Shown: positions 8,751 to 18,089, counted from the stretch's first letter. The stretch: DNA of 64,000 bases from Corynebacterium jeikeium (GCF_000738175.1 NZ_JFCH01000039.1:1-64000); one strand, 5' to 3'. The notes: generated by a model from the sequence alone, not told the origin. Program-made: numbers and translations.

Positions 8751-9650
8751 ATGGATATCAACTCCACCAACGCAACCACGGAGCAAGTCTCCAGTGGTTC
8801 GAAGGGCAGTGCCGCTAAGGCACGCCGCCGCCGGAAGGTCCGCAAGGCCTTCGCCGGCGCGTTGGCTTTGCTGTTCGCGCTCACGGGCGCGGGCTTCCTC
8901 GCCAACGCATTGACCCCCGATGCACAGAACGCCGTTGCAGAGCAGAGCGCGGAGGATCTGGCACAGCAGGGTAAGGAAATCTACGAAGTTGCTTGTATCA
9001 CCTGCCACGGTGCAAACCTGCAGGGCGTGAAGGACCGCGGTCCTTCCCTGATCGGCGTCGGTGAGGGCTCCGTGTACTTCCAGGTGCACTCCGGCCGCAT
9101 GCCGATGCTGCGCAACGAGGCGCAGGCAGGCCGTAAGCCTCCGCGTTACTCCGAGCAGCAGGCTCTGGCACTGGCCGCATACGTTAACGCTAACGGTGGC
9201 GGCCCGGGCATCGTCCGAGATGCTAACGGCGAGATCGCCATGGAGTCCCTGCGTGGCGCCAACAACAAGGATGGCAAGATCGACCCGGTCGACGTTGCCC
9301 GTGGTTCCGATCTGTTCCGTCTGAATTGTGCATCTTGCCACAACTTCACCGGTAAGGGTGGCGCACTGTCCAGTGGTAAGTACGCTCCGCCGCTGGCTCC
9401 GGCCAACGAGCAGGAGATCTACCAGGCCATGCTGACCGGCCCGCAGAACATGCCTAAGTTCTCCGATCGCCAGCTGACTGCTGACGAGAAGAAGGACATC
9501 ATTGCCTACATCAAGTCGGCTGAGGAATCCCCGAACCCGGGTGGCTTCGGCCTGGGCGGTATCGGCCCGGTGACTGAGGGCATGGTCATGTGGTTTATCG
9601 GCATCGTGGTTCTCGTTGCCTTCGCTATGTGGATTGGATCGCGGTCATGA
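8751..9650 (+). CDS. qcrC: Diheme cytochrome c subunit of the bc1 complex
   Basis: Electron carrier linking the Rieske centre to CuA of the oxidase; actinobacteria lack a soluble cytochrome c and use this two-heme protein instead. Two heme c sites are visible: CITCH at residues 82-86 and CASCH at 193-197. There is a basic N-terminus with a membrane signal/anchor (about residues 33-55) and a C-terminal anchor helix ([17 protein letters not shown]). Length 299 residues, normal for the family. The ribosome site AAGGGA lies upstream of the ATG. The stop codon overlaps the qcrA start (ATGA). Confidence 0.95.
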   Translation: MDINSTNATTEQVSSGSKGSAAKARRRRKVRKAFAGALALLFALTGAGFLANALTPDAQNAVAEQSAEDLAQQGKEIYEVACITCHGANLQGVKDRGPSLIGVGEGSVYFQVHSGRMPMLRNEAQAGRKPPRYSEQQALALAAYVNANGGGPGIVRDANGEIAMESLRGANNKDGKIDPVDVARGSDLFRLNCASCHNFTGKGGALSSGKYAPPLAPANEQEIYQAMLTGPQNMPKFSDRQLTADEKKDIIAYIKSAEESPNPGGFGLGGIGPVTEGMVMWFIGIVVLVAFAMWIGSRS

Positions 9651-10852
9651 GTGAGAACAACAAGAAGTACAGCAACGAAGAGCTGTCGAAGATGAATAAC
9701 GACGAGCTCGCCCGCCTGGGTACCGAGCTTGACGGCGTGACGGTTGCGTACCGCAAGGAGCGCTTCCCGATCGCCAACGATCCCGCTGAGAAGCGTGCGA
9801 GCCGCAAGGTCACCATTCTGCTGGCCCTGTCGATTCTGTTCGGCATCGCTTTCATCGGTGTCTACCTGTTCTGGCCCTGGGAGCACAAGGGGCTGGAAGA
9901 GGACGGCCTGTGGCTCTACTCGGTCTACACCCCGCTGCTGGGCATCACGTCCGGCCTGAGCATCACCCTGCTCGGTGCGGCCATCGTTGCCTACACCAAG
10001 AACTTCGTTCCGGAAGAGATTTCGGTTCAGACCCGTCACGACGGCCCGTCCGAGGAAGTTGACCGCCGTACCCTGGTCGCTCTGCTGAACGACTCCTGGA
10101 AGACTTCCACCCTGGGCCGCCGCCCGGTTATCGCCGGCCTGGCTGGCACCGGTGCGGTCCTGGCTGGTCTGGTTATCGCTCTGCCGCTGGGCGGCATCGT
10201 GAAGAACCCCTGGAAGGCCAAGGCAATGGGCATCCAGGGCGACGGTACCCTCTGGACCACCGGCTGGACGCTGGTGGAGCAGGGCGAGAAGGTCTACCTG
10301 GGTCGCGACACCGGCGCTATCGCCGAGGAGCACGACGGCCACTACAGCACCAAGGGCGTGTCTCGCCTGATCCGCATGCGCCCGGAGGATCTGGACGCAG
10401 CTTCCATGGAGACCGTCTTCCCGCTGACCGAGGACATGGTCAACGATGGCGACAAGTTCGACAAGGACCGCGACGTCTACGAGGAGCACATGCACTCCAT
10501 TCACGGCTCGCGTAACGCAGTCATGCTGATCCGCCTGCGCCCGGAGGATGGCGACAAGGCCATCCTGCGCGAGGGTCAGGAGGACTTCCACTACGGCGAC
10601 TACTTCGCCTACTCGAAGATCTGTACCCACATCGGTTGCCCTACGTCCCTGTATGAGCAGCAAACTAACCGCATCCTCTGCCCGTGCCACCAGTCCCAGT
10701 TCGACGCACTGCAGTACGGTAAGCCGATCTTCGGACCGGCAGCCCGTGCACTGCCTGAGCTGTCGATCTCGGTGGACGAAGAGGGATACATGTACGCCGA
10801 CCGTAACTTCATCGAGCCTGTCGGCCCGGCATTCTGGGAGCGTCGTTCATGA
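9647..10852 (+). CDS. qcrA: Rieske iron-sulfur subunit of the bc1 complex
   Basis: Carries the [2Fe-2S] cluster that takes the first electron from menaquinol. The cluster ligands are present: CTHIGC (Cys326, His328, with Cys331 for the disulfide) and CPCHQS (Cys345, His348, with Cys347). Three membrane helices occupy roughly residues 50-190, as in other actinobacteria, instead of the single one of proteobacteria. I start it at the ATG overlapping the qcrC stop by 4 bp, giving 401 residues; a longer frame exists upstream inside qcrC but translational coupling favours this start. Confidence 0.95.
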   Translation: MSENNKKYSNEELSKMNNDELARLGTELDGVTVAYRKERFPIANDPAEKRASRKVTILLALSILFGIAFIGVYLFWPWEHKGLEEDGLWLYSVYTPLLGITSGLSITLLGAAIVAYTKNFVPEEISVQTRHDGPSEEVDRRTLVALLNDSWKTSTLGRRPVIAGLAGTGAVLAGLVIALPLGGIVKNPWKAKAMGIQGDGTLWTTGWTLVEQGEKVYLGRDTGAIAEEHDGHYSTKGVSRLIRMRPEDLDAASMETVFPLTEDMVNDGDKFDKDRDVYEEHMHSIHGSRNAVMLIRLRPEDGDKAILREGQEDFHYGDYFAYSKICTHIGCPTSLYEQQTNRILCPCHQSQFDALQYGKPIFGPAARALPELSISVDEEGYMYADRNFIEPVGPAFWERRS

Positions 10853-12483
10853 CCACTAAACAACAGAGCCGCGCTGCTAAAGCGGCCAACAACATCGACG
10901 AGCGGTACACTGCCTCCGGCCTGATCCGCCCGCAAATCAACAAGGTATTCCCGACTCACTGGTCCTTCATGCTCGGTGAGATCGCGCTGTACTCCTTCAT
11001 CATCCTGATCCTGTCCGGTGTCTACCTGACGCTGTTCTTCGATCCGTCCATGTCGAAGGTGATCTACGACGGCGCCTACGCACCGCTCAACGGTGTGGAA
11101 ATGTCCGCCGCCTACCACACCGCCCTGGACATCTCGTTCGAGGTTCGCGGTGGCCTGTTCATCCGCCAGGTCCACCACTGGGCTGCACTGCTGTTCGCAG
11201 TGTCCATCATGGTTCACATGATGCGCATCTTCTTCACTGGTGCATTCCGCAAGCCGCGTGAGGCTAACTGGGTTATCGGTTGCGTCCTGCTGCTGCTGTC
11301 CGTGGCAGAGGGCTTCATGGGTTACTCCCTGCCGGACGACCTGCTCTCCGGTGTTGGTCTGCGCATTATGTCCGCCATCATCGTTGGTCTGCCGATCATC
11401 GGTACCTGGCTGCACTGGATCATGTTCGCTGGTGACTTCCCGGGTGAGATCATCATTCCTCGCCTGTACATCGCCCACGTGCTGCTGATCCCGGGTATCC
11501 TGCTGGCCCTGATCGCCGCTCACCTGGCACTGGTTTGGTACCAGAAGCACACTCAGTTCCCCGGACCGGGTCGCACGGAGAACAACGTCGTCGGCGTTCG
11601 TATTCTGCCGGTCTTCGGTCTGAAGGCTGCTTCCTTTGGCCTGATCACCTTCGGTGTCGTCGCCCTGATGGCCGGCATCTTCCAGATCAACGCAATCTGG
11701 AACCTGGGCCCGTACAACCCGTCGCAGGTCTCCGCTGGTTCCCAGCCGGATATCTACATGCTGTGGACTGACGGTGCTGCACGTGTCATGCCAGCATGGG
11801 AGCTCTACCTCGGTAACTACACCATTCCGGCTGTGTTCTGGGTAGCTCTGCTGCTGGGCCTCCTGGTTGTGCTGCTGTTCGCTTACCCGTGGATCGAGCA
11901 GAAGATGACGGGCGATGACGCCCACCACAACCTGCTGCAGCGTCCGCGCGACGTGCCGGTTCGTACCGCACTGGGTGTCATGGCACTGGTCTTCTACGTG
12001 CTGCTGACCATCTCCGGTGGTAACGACCTGGTTGCACTGCACTTCACGATCTCGCTGAACCTGATGACCTGGATTGGCCGTATCGGCCTGGTGCTGCTGC
12101 CGCCGCTGGCGTACTTCATCACCTACCACCTGTGCATCTCCCTGCAGCGCAACGACCGTGAGGTTCTGGAGCACGGTATCGAGACCGGTACCATCCGCCA
12201 GCTGCCTTCCGGTGGCTTCATCGAGGTTCACCAGCCGCTGGGCCCGGTCGACGAGCACGGCCACCCGATCCCGCTGGAGTACCAGGGTGCATACGTTCCG
12301 AAGACCATGAACGAGCTCGGCGCAGCCGGCCAGCCTGGTCGCGGTAGCTTCTTCACTCCGGATTCCCCGGAGATCGCGGAGAAGGCGGAGCACATCGAGA
12401 AGGCCAACCACGCGGAGCAGAAGGAAATGTTCGAGCGTCTGAACGAGGAGAACCGTCGCCGCCACGAGGAGCTCGACAAGTAG
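10849..12483 (+). CDS. qcrB: Cytochrome b subunit of the bc1 complex
   Basis: Central membrane subunit with the two b hemes and the quinol sites. The 544-residue protein shows the heme-binding histidine pattern ([23 protein letters not shown]) and the PDDLLSG segment, followed by a conserved helix bundle and the roughly 120-residue charged C-terminal tail ([30 protein letters not shown] region) typical of actinobacteria. The ATGA overlap with qcrA implies coupled translation. A strong terminator follows 40 bp downstream, so it closes the operon. Confidence 0.95.
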   Translation: MTTKQQSRAAKAANNIDERYTASGLIRPQINKVFPTHWSFMLGEIALYSFIILILSGVYLTLFFDPSMSKVIYDGAYAPLNGVEMSAAYHTALDISFEVRGGLFIRQVHHWAALLFAVSIMVHMMRIFFTGAFRKPREANWVIGCVLLLLSVAEGFMGYSLPDDLLSGVGLRIMSAIIVGLPIIGTWLHWIMFAGDFPGEIIIPRLYIAHVLLIPGILLALIAAHLALVWYQKHTQFPGPGRTENNVVGVRILPVFGLKAASFGLITFGVVALMAGIFQINAIWNLGPYNPSQVSAGSQPDIYMLWTDGAARVMPAWELYLGNYTIPAVFWVALLLGLLVVLLFAYPWIEQKMTGDDAHHNLLQRPRDVPVRTALGVMALVFYVLLTISGGNDLVALHFTISLNLMTWIGRIGLVLLPPLAYFITYHLCISLQRNDREVLEHGIETGTIRQLPSGGFIEVHQPLGPVDEHGHPIPLEYQGAYVPKTMNELGAAGQPGRGSFFTPDSPEIAEKAEHIEKANHAEQKEMFERLNEENRRRHEELDK

Positions 12484-12526
12484 TCTCCGTTCGAGCTAAC
12501 TCAACTGCTCTCACATAAGGCTCGAG

Positions 12527-12561
12527 AAAATCCCGTCCACCATCCGGTGGGCGGGATTTTT
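12527..12561. terminator. Rho-independent terminator after qcrB
   Basis: AAATCCCGTCCACC pairs with GGTGGGCGGGATTT over a 4-nt loop and is followed by T residues. The A-rich left flank would let it work in both directions, for qcrB and for the convergent exonuclease gene. Confidence 0.92.
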
Positions 12562-12603
12562 GCTGTTAGAAGTTAGGTAGCTGCCCGCAGCGCCCGGAAG
12601 GCT

Positions 12604-13242
12604 TTAGTGCGTCGACAGCGCCCGCAGGACGTCGTAGGTGGCTAGGGCGTCGCTCATTGCGCGGTGTAGCGGGCGGTGGGGGACTTTAAGGTATGACGCC
12701 ACGTTTCCCAGCCGATAGCGCCCCACCGACTCTCTAGGGATGAGCGCGCGGGAAGCCTCCGCTGTGCAAACCAGGCGCGGGGTGTATGGAGGGCTTACGG
12801 GGTCCGGGGCTAGGGCGACATCGCCCAGCTGGGCGCGGAGGATCTCGTGTTGGAGGAAGGAGAAGTCGAAGGAAACATTGTGCCCCACAAGGCGCGGAGC
12901 CTCCAGGCCCGGCGTATCCCGGAGGAAAGCCAGCAAGCCCGGCAGAATCTCGGCGAAGCTGGGCTTGTCGGCCAGCAGACCGTCGGAGATGCCCGTGAGG
13001 TCTGTGATTTCCTGAGGCACGTCGCGATGCGGGTTGAGCAGGGTAGTGAACTGATCCTGGAGCTCGCCGTCGCAGATGCGCAAGGCGGCGATCTCAATGA
13101 TTCGCTCATCCTGCGGCCGTAGCCCCGTGGTTTCAATGTCGATGACGATGCAGTTTTCAAGGGTCTGCTGCAGGTCTAGGCGCAGCTTGCCGCTGTGCAG
13201 ACCTGACGATTCATCTGGAGAGTGAGGCTGGGTAGGGGACAC
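12604..13242 (-). CDS. DnaQ-like DEDDh 3'-5' exonuclease
   Basis: The 212 residues hold one exonuclease domain of the DnaQ/PolC epsilon type. ExoI motif IDIETTG (Asp and Glu ligands) lies near residue 35, ExoII VGHNVSFDFSFLQHE in the middle, and ExoIII HRAMSDALATYDVL near the C-terminus, giving a complete DEDDh set. Substrate (DNA proofreading, repair or RNA) cannot be told from sequence. The start is a GTG with a proline-rich, poorly conserved first 25 residues, so the true start could be slightly different. It is convergent with qcrB and divergent from the NlpC gene. Confidence 0.85.
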   Translation of the reverse strand: MSPTQPHSPDESSGLHSGKLRLDLQQTLENCIVIDIETTGLRPQDERIIEIAALRICDGELQDQFTTLLNPHRDVPQEITDLTGISDGLLADKPSFAEILPGLLAFLRDTPGLEAPRLVGHNVSFDFSFLQHEILRAQLGDVALAPDPVSPPYTPRLVCTAEASRALIPRESVGRYRLGNVASYLKVPHRPLHRAMSDALATYDVLRALSTH

Positions 13243-13366
13243 GGGGAGTAAGTCTAGCGGGCGGGTAGGACAGCGGTGGCTGAAGTGGTGCGCCGCGGGG
13301 TCGTAGGGGCGTCAATAACAGGACAGAAACACGCCAGAAACGGCGTATGTGAGGAGGATCACATAA

Positions 13367-13462
13367 ATGAGTTCCTTAAAAGTCCCTAAACGAGCTTCTT
13401 TGACAGTCGCTAGGGCCGCGTTCTCCAAATTCGCAGGTCAACGAATTATAAAGCTTTGGTAA
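13367..13462 (+). CDS. Possible 31-aa basic peptide upstream of nlpC
   Basis: An ATG with a strong AGGAGG ribosome site 9 nt upstream opens a 31-codon frame starting MSSLKVPKRAS and ending RIIKLW. The product would be basic (several Lys and Arg) and I do not recognise it. It lies in the 468-bp gap before the NlpC gene and upstream of a possible riboswitch, so it might be a leader peptide or an independent small protein. Only the ribosome site and open frame support it. Confidence 0.4.
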   Translation: MSSLKVPKRASLTVARAAFSKFAGQRIIKLW

Positions 13463-13574
13463 CTTTCACGTTCGCCTTTAGGGTTTAGAAAATCTCAGTT
13501 TTATAACAACGGCACGTCGGCGGCTGAATCGCAGGATATTTGGTGAAGAGCTGGACACGGCTTGTGTTCATTTC

Positions 13575-13695
13575 GTAATCTTTTCGAGACCTTAAGGGTG
13601 AGCGACAAAGAGTTCACCGCACCGCGGTAGCGCACAGGAGCTACCGGGCGAGGGGAGAAGGAAGAGTTCCGAACCCCAGACAACGGATTGAAAGG
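13575..13695 (+). promoter_or_regulatory. Candidate ydaO-type (c-di-AMP) riboswitch in the nlpC leader
   Basis: The nlpC orthologue of C. glutamicum is reported to be controlled by a c-di-AMP riboswitch, and rpf/nlpC genes of actinobacteria often carry this class. The leader here has elements resembling the ydaO core: GAGACC...AAGGGTGAGC early, a stem CGGTAGC/GCTACCG at about 13624-13645, and TTCCGAACCC...CAGACAAC near 13664, close to the ydaO CGAACCC...CAGCUAAC signature. Several consensus positions differ, so the assignment leans partly on gene context. Boundaries are approximate. Confidence 0.4.
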
Positions 13696-13710
13696 TAATT
13701 GAGGACTTAT

Positions 13711-14322
13711 ATGGGCAAGCACAGCCTGAAGAAGAACAACGCACCCCGCAACGCAGCAATGATCGCCGCTGTCGGTGTGGGTGCCGCTGTACTGAACCCC
13801 GCTGCAGCCCAGGCTGCTCCGGTTACCCACACCCCGTCCGGCGTCACCGTTGACGTTCCGGACCACCTGCTGCCGACCATCAAGCCCTACTTCAAGCAGG
13901 CAAACCTGACCACCGGTGGCAACAACGCTCCGGCGCCTGCAGCTAAGCCGGCTGCTAAGAAGAAGCCTGCTGCTTCCTCCGTCGGCCAGCGCATCGCTAA
14001 TATCGCGAAGTCCAAGGTTGGCGCTCCGTACTCCTGGGGCGCATCCGGCCCGAACGCTTTCGACTGCTCCGGCCTGACCTCCTGGGCTCACCGCCAGGTT
14101 GGCAAGAACATCCCGCGTACCTCCTCCGCACAGGCTAACGCAGGCAAGAAGGTCTCCCTGAACGCTCTGCAGCCGGGCGACGTCATCTCCTACTACGGCG
14201 GTGCTTCCCACGTTGCTATCTACATCGGCAACGGCAAGATCGTCCACGCACTGAACTCCTCCAACCCGGTGCGTATCGACAACCTGCACATGATGCCGGT
14301 TTACAACGCGGTGCGTTTCTAA
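13711..14322 (+). CDS. nlpC: Secreted NlpC/P60 peptidoglycan endopeptidase
   Basis: Cell wall hydrolase of the C40 family, expected to cut D-Glu-DAP bonds in peptidoglycan stems. The first 38 residues form a signal peptide (KKNN basic part, hydrophobic core, cleavage near AQAAP). A lysine/alanine/proline linker follows, and the catalytic domain starts near residue 90. Cys119 in FDCSGL and His167 in SHVAIYIG are the catalytic pair. I use the ATG with GAGGA just upstream; a TTG four codons earlier is less likely. By position after qcrB it is the orthologue of C. glutamicum nlpC (cg2402). It lies next to a second NlpC/P60 gene. Confidence 0.92.
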   Translation: MGKHSLKKNNAPRNAAMIAAVGVGAAVLNPAAAQAAPVTHTPSGVTVDVPDHLLPTIKPYFKQANLTTGGNNAPAPAAKPAAKKKPAASSVGQRIANIAKSKVGAPYSWGASGPNAFDCSGLTSWAHRQVGKNIPRTSSAQANAGKKVSLNALQPGDVISYYGGASHVAIYIGNGKIVHALNSSNPVRIDNLHMMPVYNAVRF

Positions 14323-14470
14323 ATTTCTTAGTGACGCCCACCCGGCGTTTCGCCAGCTCGACAGATGTAATCGGGGCTGGTGTTACAGCTGGTGAGCATG
14401 TGATTAAGTGGGGCTGGAACCCGGTTGGGGCCAGTCCCACTTTTGCCCTTTCTTGTGGCAGAATGTCTAT

Positions 14471-14494
14471 CGTTATCAAACGTTGATAAACGTT
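14471..14494. promoter_or_regulatory. CGTT direct repeats at 10-bp spacing with an embedded palindrome
   Basis: CGTT occurs at 14471, 14481 and 14491, exactly one helical turn apart, and TTATCAA-acg-TTGATAA forms a perfect palindrome between them. It lies about 20 bp upstream of a TAGATT -10 (14514-14519) for the following NlpC/P60 gene. Such spacing suits an OmpR-type regulator; MtrA, known to control NlpC genes in corynebacteria, is one candidate. Confidence 0.5.
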
Positions 14495-14545
14495 GCCTGG
14501 CCGTTCGGCGGCCTAGATTAGTTGAGAATTAAAGAAAGTCCAGTC

Positions 14546-15748
14546 GTGAACGTGTTGTCTTCCTCTTCCCGTGATCGCCTCGTCGGCACCCGCACCGTCG
14601 CTAAGGCCGCCACCGCGGCTCTGCTAACCCTCGCCGTTGGCGCCTCCCTCCCGCAGGCCGCGGCGGATCCGCAGCAGGAACAGCAGCAGGGCAACCCGCA
14701 GCAGCGTGAAGAGAAGAAGGACGACGAGAAGGCCGAGCAGAAGCGCGCCGACGAGATCCGCCGCCTGCTGGACGCGCCGATCCCGGAGGACGTGGACGGC
14801 CTGCTGGCTCACGTGGACAAGATCTCCGGCTTCGCCTCCGAGACCTCCGACGAGGTCGAGCAGCTGAAGATCGACATCGACCAGGCACAGGGGAACCTGG
14901 ACAAGGCCAACAAGTCCGCCGAAGATGCGCAGAAGAAGGCCGACAAGCTCAACATCGACGTAGAGGCTTCCCGCAAGAACGTCTCCGGCGTGTCCAAGGC
15001 CATGTACCGTGGCGCAACCGTGGATCCCGTCTCCGCCTTCGTTGGCTCGCAGGGGCCGCAGGCAGCCGTTGAGCGTTCCTCCTACCTGGCATCCATCGGC
15101 GACAAGCGTGCAGAGACCGTTACCGCCCTGACCCGACAGCTCAAGGAAGCCGCCAGCGAGAAGAACAAGGCCAGCCGTTCCAAGGCCACCGCCGACTTCC
15201 AGCTGCGCACTCTGAACGACCGCAAGAAGGACTTGGAAGAGCGCAACGATCAGCTGGATGCGCTGAAGGACAAGGTCATGAAGGCCGTCGACGGCCTGAG
15301 CCCGGAGGATCGTCGCCGCTGGGTCGACCGCAATGGCCCGATCGACGTGGACGTGGAGCAGTTCCTCGGCGACCTGAAGAAGAAGGCCGGCTCCGACGGT
15401 CCGGTGAACGCCACCGGCGTGGTTGCGGCCGCCCTGTCCAAGCTGGGCGCTCCGTACTCTTGGGGCGCCACCGGCCCGGACGCCTTTGACTGCTCCGGCC
15501 TGATGTTCTGGGCTTACCAGCAGGAGGGCAAGTCCATTCCGCGTACCTCCTCCGCTCAAATCGCGGGCGGTCAGTCGGTCTCCATCAACGACCTCCAGCC
15601 GGGCGACATCGTCGGCTACTACCCGGGCGTGACCCACGTCGGCATGTACATTGGCGACGGCAAGATCGTCCACGCCTCCGACTACGGCATCCCTGTCCAG
15701 GTTGTTCCGGTGGACTCCATGCCGATCCAGGGCGCGGCGCGCTACTAG
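14546..15748 (+). CDS. Secreted NlpC/P60 endopeptidase with N-terminal coiled coil (RipA-like)
   Basis: Two-part peptidoglycan hydrolase. After a signal peptide ending near PQAAADP, a region of about 250 residues rich in Glu, Lys, Gln and Ala forms a coiled coil (DEVEQLKIDIDQAQGNL onward), as in RipA and C. glutamicum Cg2401, where it controls activity and FtsEX-type docking. The C-terminal 120 residues are the C40 domain with Cys316 in FDCSGLMFWAY and His364 in THVGMYIG. The catalytic domain closely resembles that of the neighbouring nlpC product, suggesting an old duplication. I start at the GTG after AAAGAAAG; a GTG two codons later or TTG eight codons earlier are alternatives. Confidence 0.9.
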   Translation: MNVLSSSSRDRLVGTRTVAKAATAALLTLAVGASLPQAAADPQQEQQQGNPQQREEKKDDEKAEQKRADEIRRLLDAPIPEDVDGLLAHVDKISGFASETSDEVEQLKIDIDQAQGNLDKANKSAEDAQKKADKLNIDVEASRKNVSGVSKAMYRGATVDPVSAFVGSQGPQAAVERSSYLASIGDKRAETVTALTRQLKEAASEKNKASRSKATADFQLRTLNDRKKDLEERNDQLDALKDKVMKAVDGLSPEDRRRWVDRNGPIDVDVEQFLGDLKKKAGSDGPVNATGVVAAALSKLGAPYSWGATGPDAFDCSGLMFWAYQQEGKSIPRTSSAQIAGGQSVSINDLQPGDIVGYYPGVTHVGMYIGDGKIVHASDYGIPVQVVPVDSMPIQGAARY

Positions 15749-15788
15749 GCCGCTTGCTGCACCGGCGCGTGCGGTAGCATCCTTGCGT

Positions 15789-16991
15789 ATGCCAAAGGAA
15801 GACCAGCCCCAAGAAAACCGGCAGAGCCACCCGCGCGTCCTCGTCGTAACTAACGACTTCCCGCCGACCCTCGGCGGGATTCAAACCTACGTGCGCGACT
15901 ACCTCTCCACGCTGAGCCCGGAGAACGTCGTTGTCTTCGCCTCCACACAGAACACGGAGGATGCCCGCGCCTTCGACGCGCAGCAGCCCTACCAGGTGGT
16001 GCGCTGGCCGCGCAGCGTGATGCTGCCCACCCCGGCCACCGCGCGGAAGATGCAGCAGCTGATCCGCGAGCACAACATCCACACCGTCTGGTTTGGCGCT
16101 GCCGCGCCGCTGGCGCTGATGGCGAAGGCCGCACGTGCGGCGGGCGCTCGGCGCGTGGTCGCCTCCACGCACGGCCACGAGGTCGGCTGGTCGATGTTCC
16201 CGGGCTCCCGCCAGGTGCTGCGGCGTATCGGCAACACCGTGGACTGCCTGACGTATGTTTCCCACTACGCCCGCAACCGCATGGCCGCTGCGTTCGGCCC
16301 TACTGTTGCCTGGGAACCCATGCCCGGCGGGGTGAACACCGACCTGTTCCGCCCGGATCCTGACATGCGGAACACCCTGCGCGCCCGCTATGGCTTGGAG
16401 GACAAGAAGGTCGTCGTCGCCGTTTCCCGCCTGGTCCCGCGCAAAGGCCAGGACACGCTGGTAAGAGCCATGCCCGCCATCCTGCGCGAGCACCCGGATG
16501 CGCACCTGCTAATCGTCGGACCCGGCACGTACCGCGGGAAGTTGGAGAAATTGGCGCGTCGGCTGGGCGTCATAAAGAACACAACCTTTACCGGCGCCGT
16601 CGATGTAGAGGAGCTACCGGGCCATTTCGTGGCCGGCGACGTGTTTGCGTTGCCGGTGCGCACGCAGCTGGGTGGGTTGTCGGTGGAAGGCCTCGGCATC
16701 GTGTTCCTGGAGGCGCAGGCCGCCGGCGTGGCCACTGTCGCCGGCAATGGCGGCGGTGCACCCGAGACGGTGATCGACGGGGAGACCGGGCTGGTCGTGG
16801 ACTCTCGAAACTTGGACGACGTTGCGGGGCGTATCTCTTCTTTGCTTGGTGACGCCCCCACGCGCCAGCGCCTATCGACCGCAGCGAGGGAGTACGTGAC
16901 GGGGAAGTGGACCTGGGAGGTCCTCGGCCACCAGTGCCGTGCGGTGATGGCCGGAACCGGCGGCATTCCGCCGCGCCACAGCTTCGCCTGA
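15789..16991 (+). CDS. pimB: GDP-mannose-dependent alpha-1,6-mannosyltransferase PimB'
   Basis: GT4 glycosyltransferase that adds the second mannose to phosphatidylinositol monomannoside in lipoglycan (PIM/LM/LAM) synthesis at the cytosolic face of the membrane. The 400 residues have a GT-B fold: acceptor half with NDFPPTLGGIQTYV near the N-terminus and donor half with AVSRLVPRKGQDTLVRA and the EAQAAGVATVAGNGGGAPETV block containing the E-X7-E type motif. I start at the ATG preceded by TAGCAT 8 nt upstream (leaderless). The frame is open further upstream, but that part overlaps the NlpC gene and is not conserved. The gene is the positional orthologue of C. glutamicum cg2400. Confidence 0.93.
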   Translation: MPKEDQPQENRQSHPRVLVVTNDFPPTLGGIQTYVRDYLSTLSPENVVVFASTQNTEDARAFDAQQPYQVVRWPRSVMLPTPATARKMQQLIREHNIHTVWFGAAAPLALMAKAARAAGARRVVASTHGHEVGWSMFPGSRQVLRRIGNTVDCLTYVSHYARNRMAAAFGPTVAWEPMPGGVNTDLFRPDPDMRNTLRARYGLEDKKVVVAVSRLVPRKGQDTLVRAMPAILREHPDAHLLIVGPGTYRGKLEKLARRLGVIKNTTFTGAVDVEELPGHFVAGDVFALPVRTQLGGLSVEGLGIVFLEAQAAGVATVAGNGGGAPETVIDGETGLVVDSRNLDDVAGRISSLLGDAPTRQRLSTAAREYVTGKWTWEVLGHQCRAVMAGTGGIPPRHSFA

Positions 16992-17068
16992 TACGCATGC
17001 GGCCCGGGGGATGGCGGCGGCAGAATTTCTATGCGCTGCCCGGCTGGCTAGAATGAGGGGGTTAATCG

Positions 17069-17098
17069 GTACAGAAGAGTACAGACAAGTACAGACGA
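17069..17098. repeat. Three 10-bp tandem repeats in the glk leader
   Basis: GTACAGAAGA, GTACAGACAA and GTACAGACGA lie head to tail, ending 22 bp before the chosen glk start. A TAGAAT -10 at 17049-17054 would place them in the 5' end of the transcript. Confidence 0.8.
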
Positions 17099-17120
17099 AG
17101 TGGAGAGGGTGGAACGCCTA

Positions 17121-18089
17121 GTGACTGGGACCCTAACCGTGGGCGTGGACATCGGTGGCACGAACCTGCGCGCCGCCGTAGTGGACGCGGACGGGCAGAT
17201 CCTGGACATCGAGAAGCTGCCCACTCCCTCTAACGTGTACGCGCTGGAAACCGCGCTGGTGCATGCCATCGGCTGCCTGCAACGCCGTAACGAGGGGATC
17301 GTGGCGGTGGGCCTGGCCGTGGCGGGGTTCATTAACTCCCAGCGCGATACGGTCCGCTTCGCCCCGCACCTGCCGTGGCGCAACGCGAAGGTCACCGAGC
17401 GACTGAGCGCGAAGCTGGGGCTGCCGGTGGAGCTGGAGCACGACGCAAACTCGGCCGCGCTGGGGGAGTACTACCTGGGGGCAGCGCAGAACGCGGGTAC
17501 GTGGGTCCTGTTCGCACTGGGTACCGGCATCGGTGGTGCCGTGATGGTGGACGGGGAGATCTACCGCGGAGCTTTCGGCACCGCCCCGGAGTTTGGGCAC
17601 CTGACCGTCATGCCCGGCGGGCGGGCGTGCCCCTGCGGCAAGCAGGGCTGCCTGGAGCGCTACTGTTCCGGCTCGGCGCTGGCGCTGACGGCGCAGGATC
17701 TGATTGCAACCGGCCGCTACCCGGATTCGGCCATCACCCGCGAGTTTGCGCAGCACCCGGAGGAGATTTCCGGCCGGGCGATCGTGCGCCTGGCTCGGGA
17801 GGGTGATCCGCTGGCCCGCGCCGCTATCGAGGACATGGGGCTGTGGCTGGGGCGCGGCCTGTCCCTGGTGCAGGACGTGCTGGATCCGGAACTGATCGTG
17901 ATCGGCGGGGGAGTCAGCTCCGACGCGGACCTGTTCCTGGACCAGGCGGAATCGATGATGAACTACAGCATCGTCGGCGCAGGCCACCGCCCGGTAGCCG
18001 AGGTGAAAACCGCACAGCTGGGTGGCGATGCCGGTATGATCGGCGTGGCGCTGCTGGCGCGCAAGCAGCTTGAGCGTGGCGCTGAATAG
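17121..18089 (+). CDS. glk: ROK-family glucokinase
   Basis: Phosphorylates glucose to glucose 6-phosphate with ATP (some actinobacterial members also use polyphosphate). The 322-residue protein has the phosphate-binding DIGGTNLRAAVVD at the N-terminus, the catalytic Asp in EHDANSAALGE, and the ROK zinc motif in CPCGKQGCLERYCSG. It is close to C. glutamicum Glk along its whole length. Of three in-frame GTG codons I use the third, next to the conserved TLTVGVDIGG start, with AGAGGG about 11 nt upstream; the others would add 4 or 7 residues. It sits between pimB and an acyltransferase in the conserved order. Confidence 0.93.
   Translation: MTGTLTVGVDIGGTNLRAAVVDADGQILDIEKLPTPSNVYALETALVHAIGCLQRRNEGIVAVGLAVAGFINSQRDTVRFAPHLPWRNAKVTERLSAKLGLPVELEHDANSAALGEYYLGAAQNAGTWVLFALGTGIGGAVMVDGEIYRGAFGTAPEFGHLTVMPGGRACPCGKQGCLERYCSGSALALTAQDLIATGRYPDSAITREFAQHPEEISGRAIVRLAREGDPLARAAIEDMGLWLGRGLSLVQDVLDPELIVIGGGVSSDADLFLDQAESMMNYSIVGAGHRPVAEVKTAQLGGDAGMIGVALLARKQLERGAE

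Larger units (their letters stand above)
13243..13710. other. Long upstream region of nlpC
   Basis: This 468-bp gap between divergent genes holds a TTATTGACGCC motif on the minus strand (reverse complement at 13308-13318), the 31-codon ORF, and a structured leader (13575-13695). It is AT-richer than its surroundings from about 13370 to 13600, as expected for a regulatory region. No convincing -35/-10 pair was identified. Confidence 0.6.

Noticed and set aside
10609..12465. 618-codon open frame antisense to qcrB and the end of qcrA
   Set aside because: Composition rich in Val, Gln, Asp and His is the usual shadow of membrane protein genes in high-GC DNA; no homology or ribosome site.
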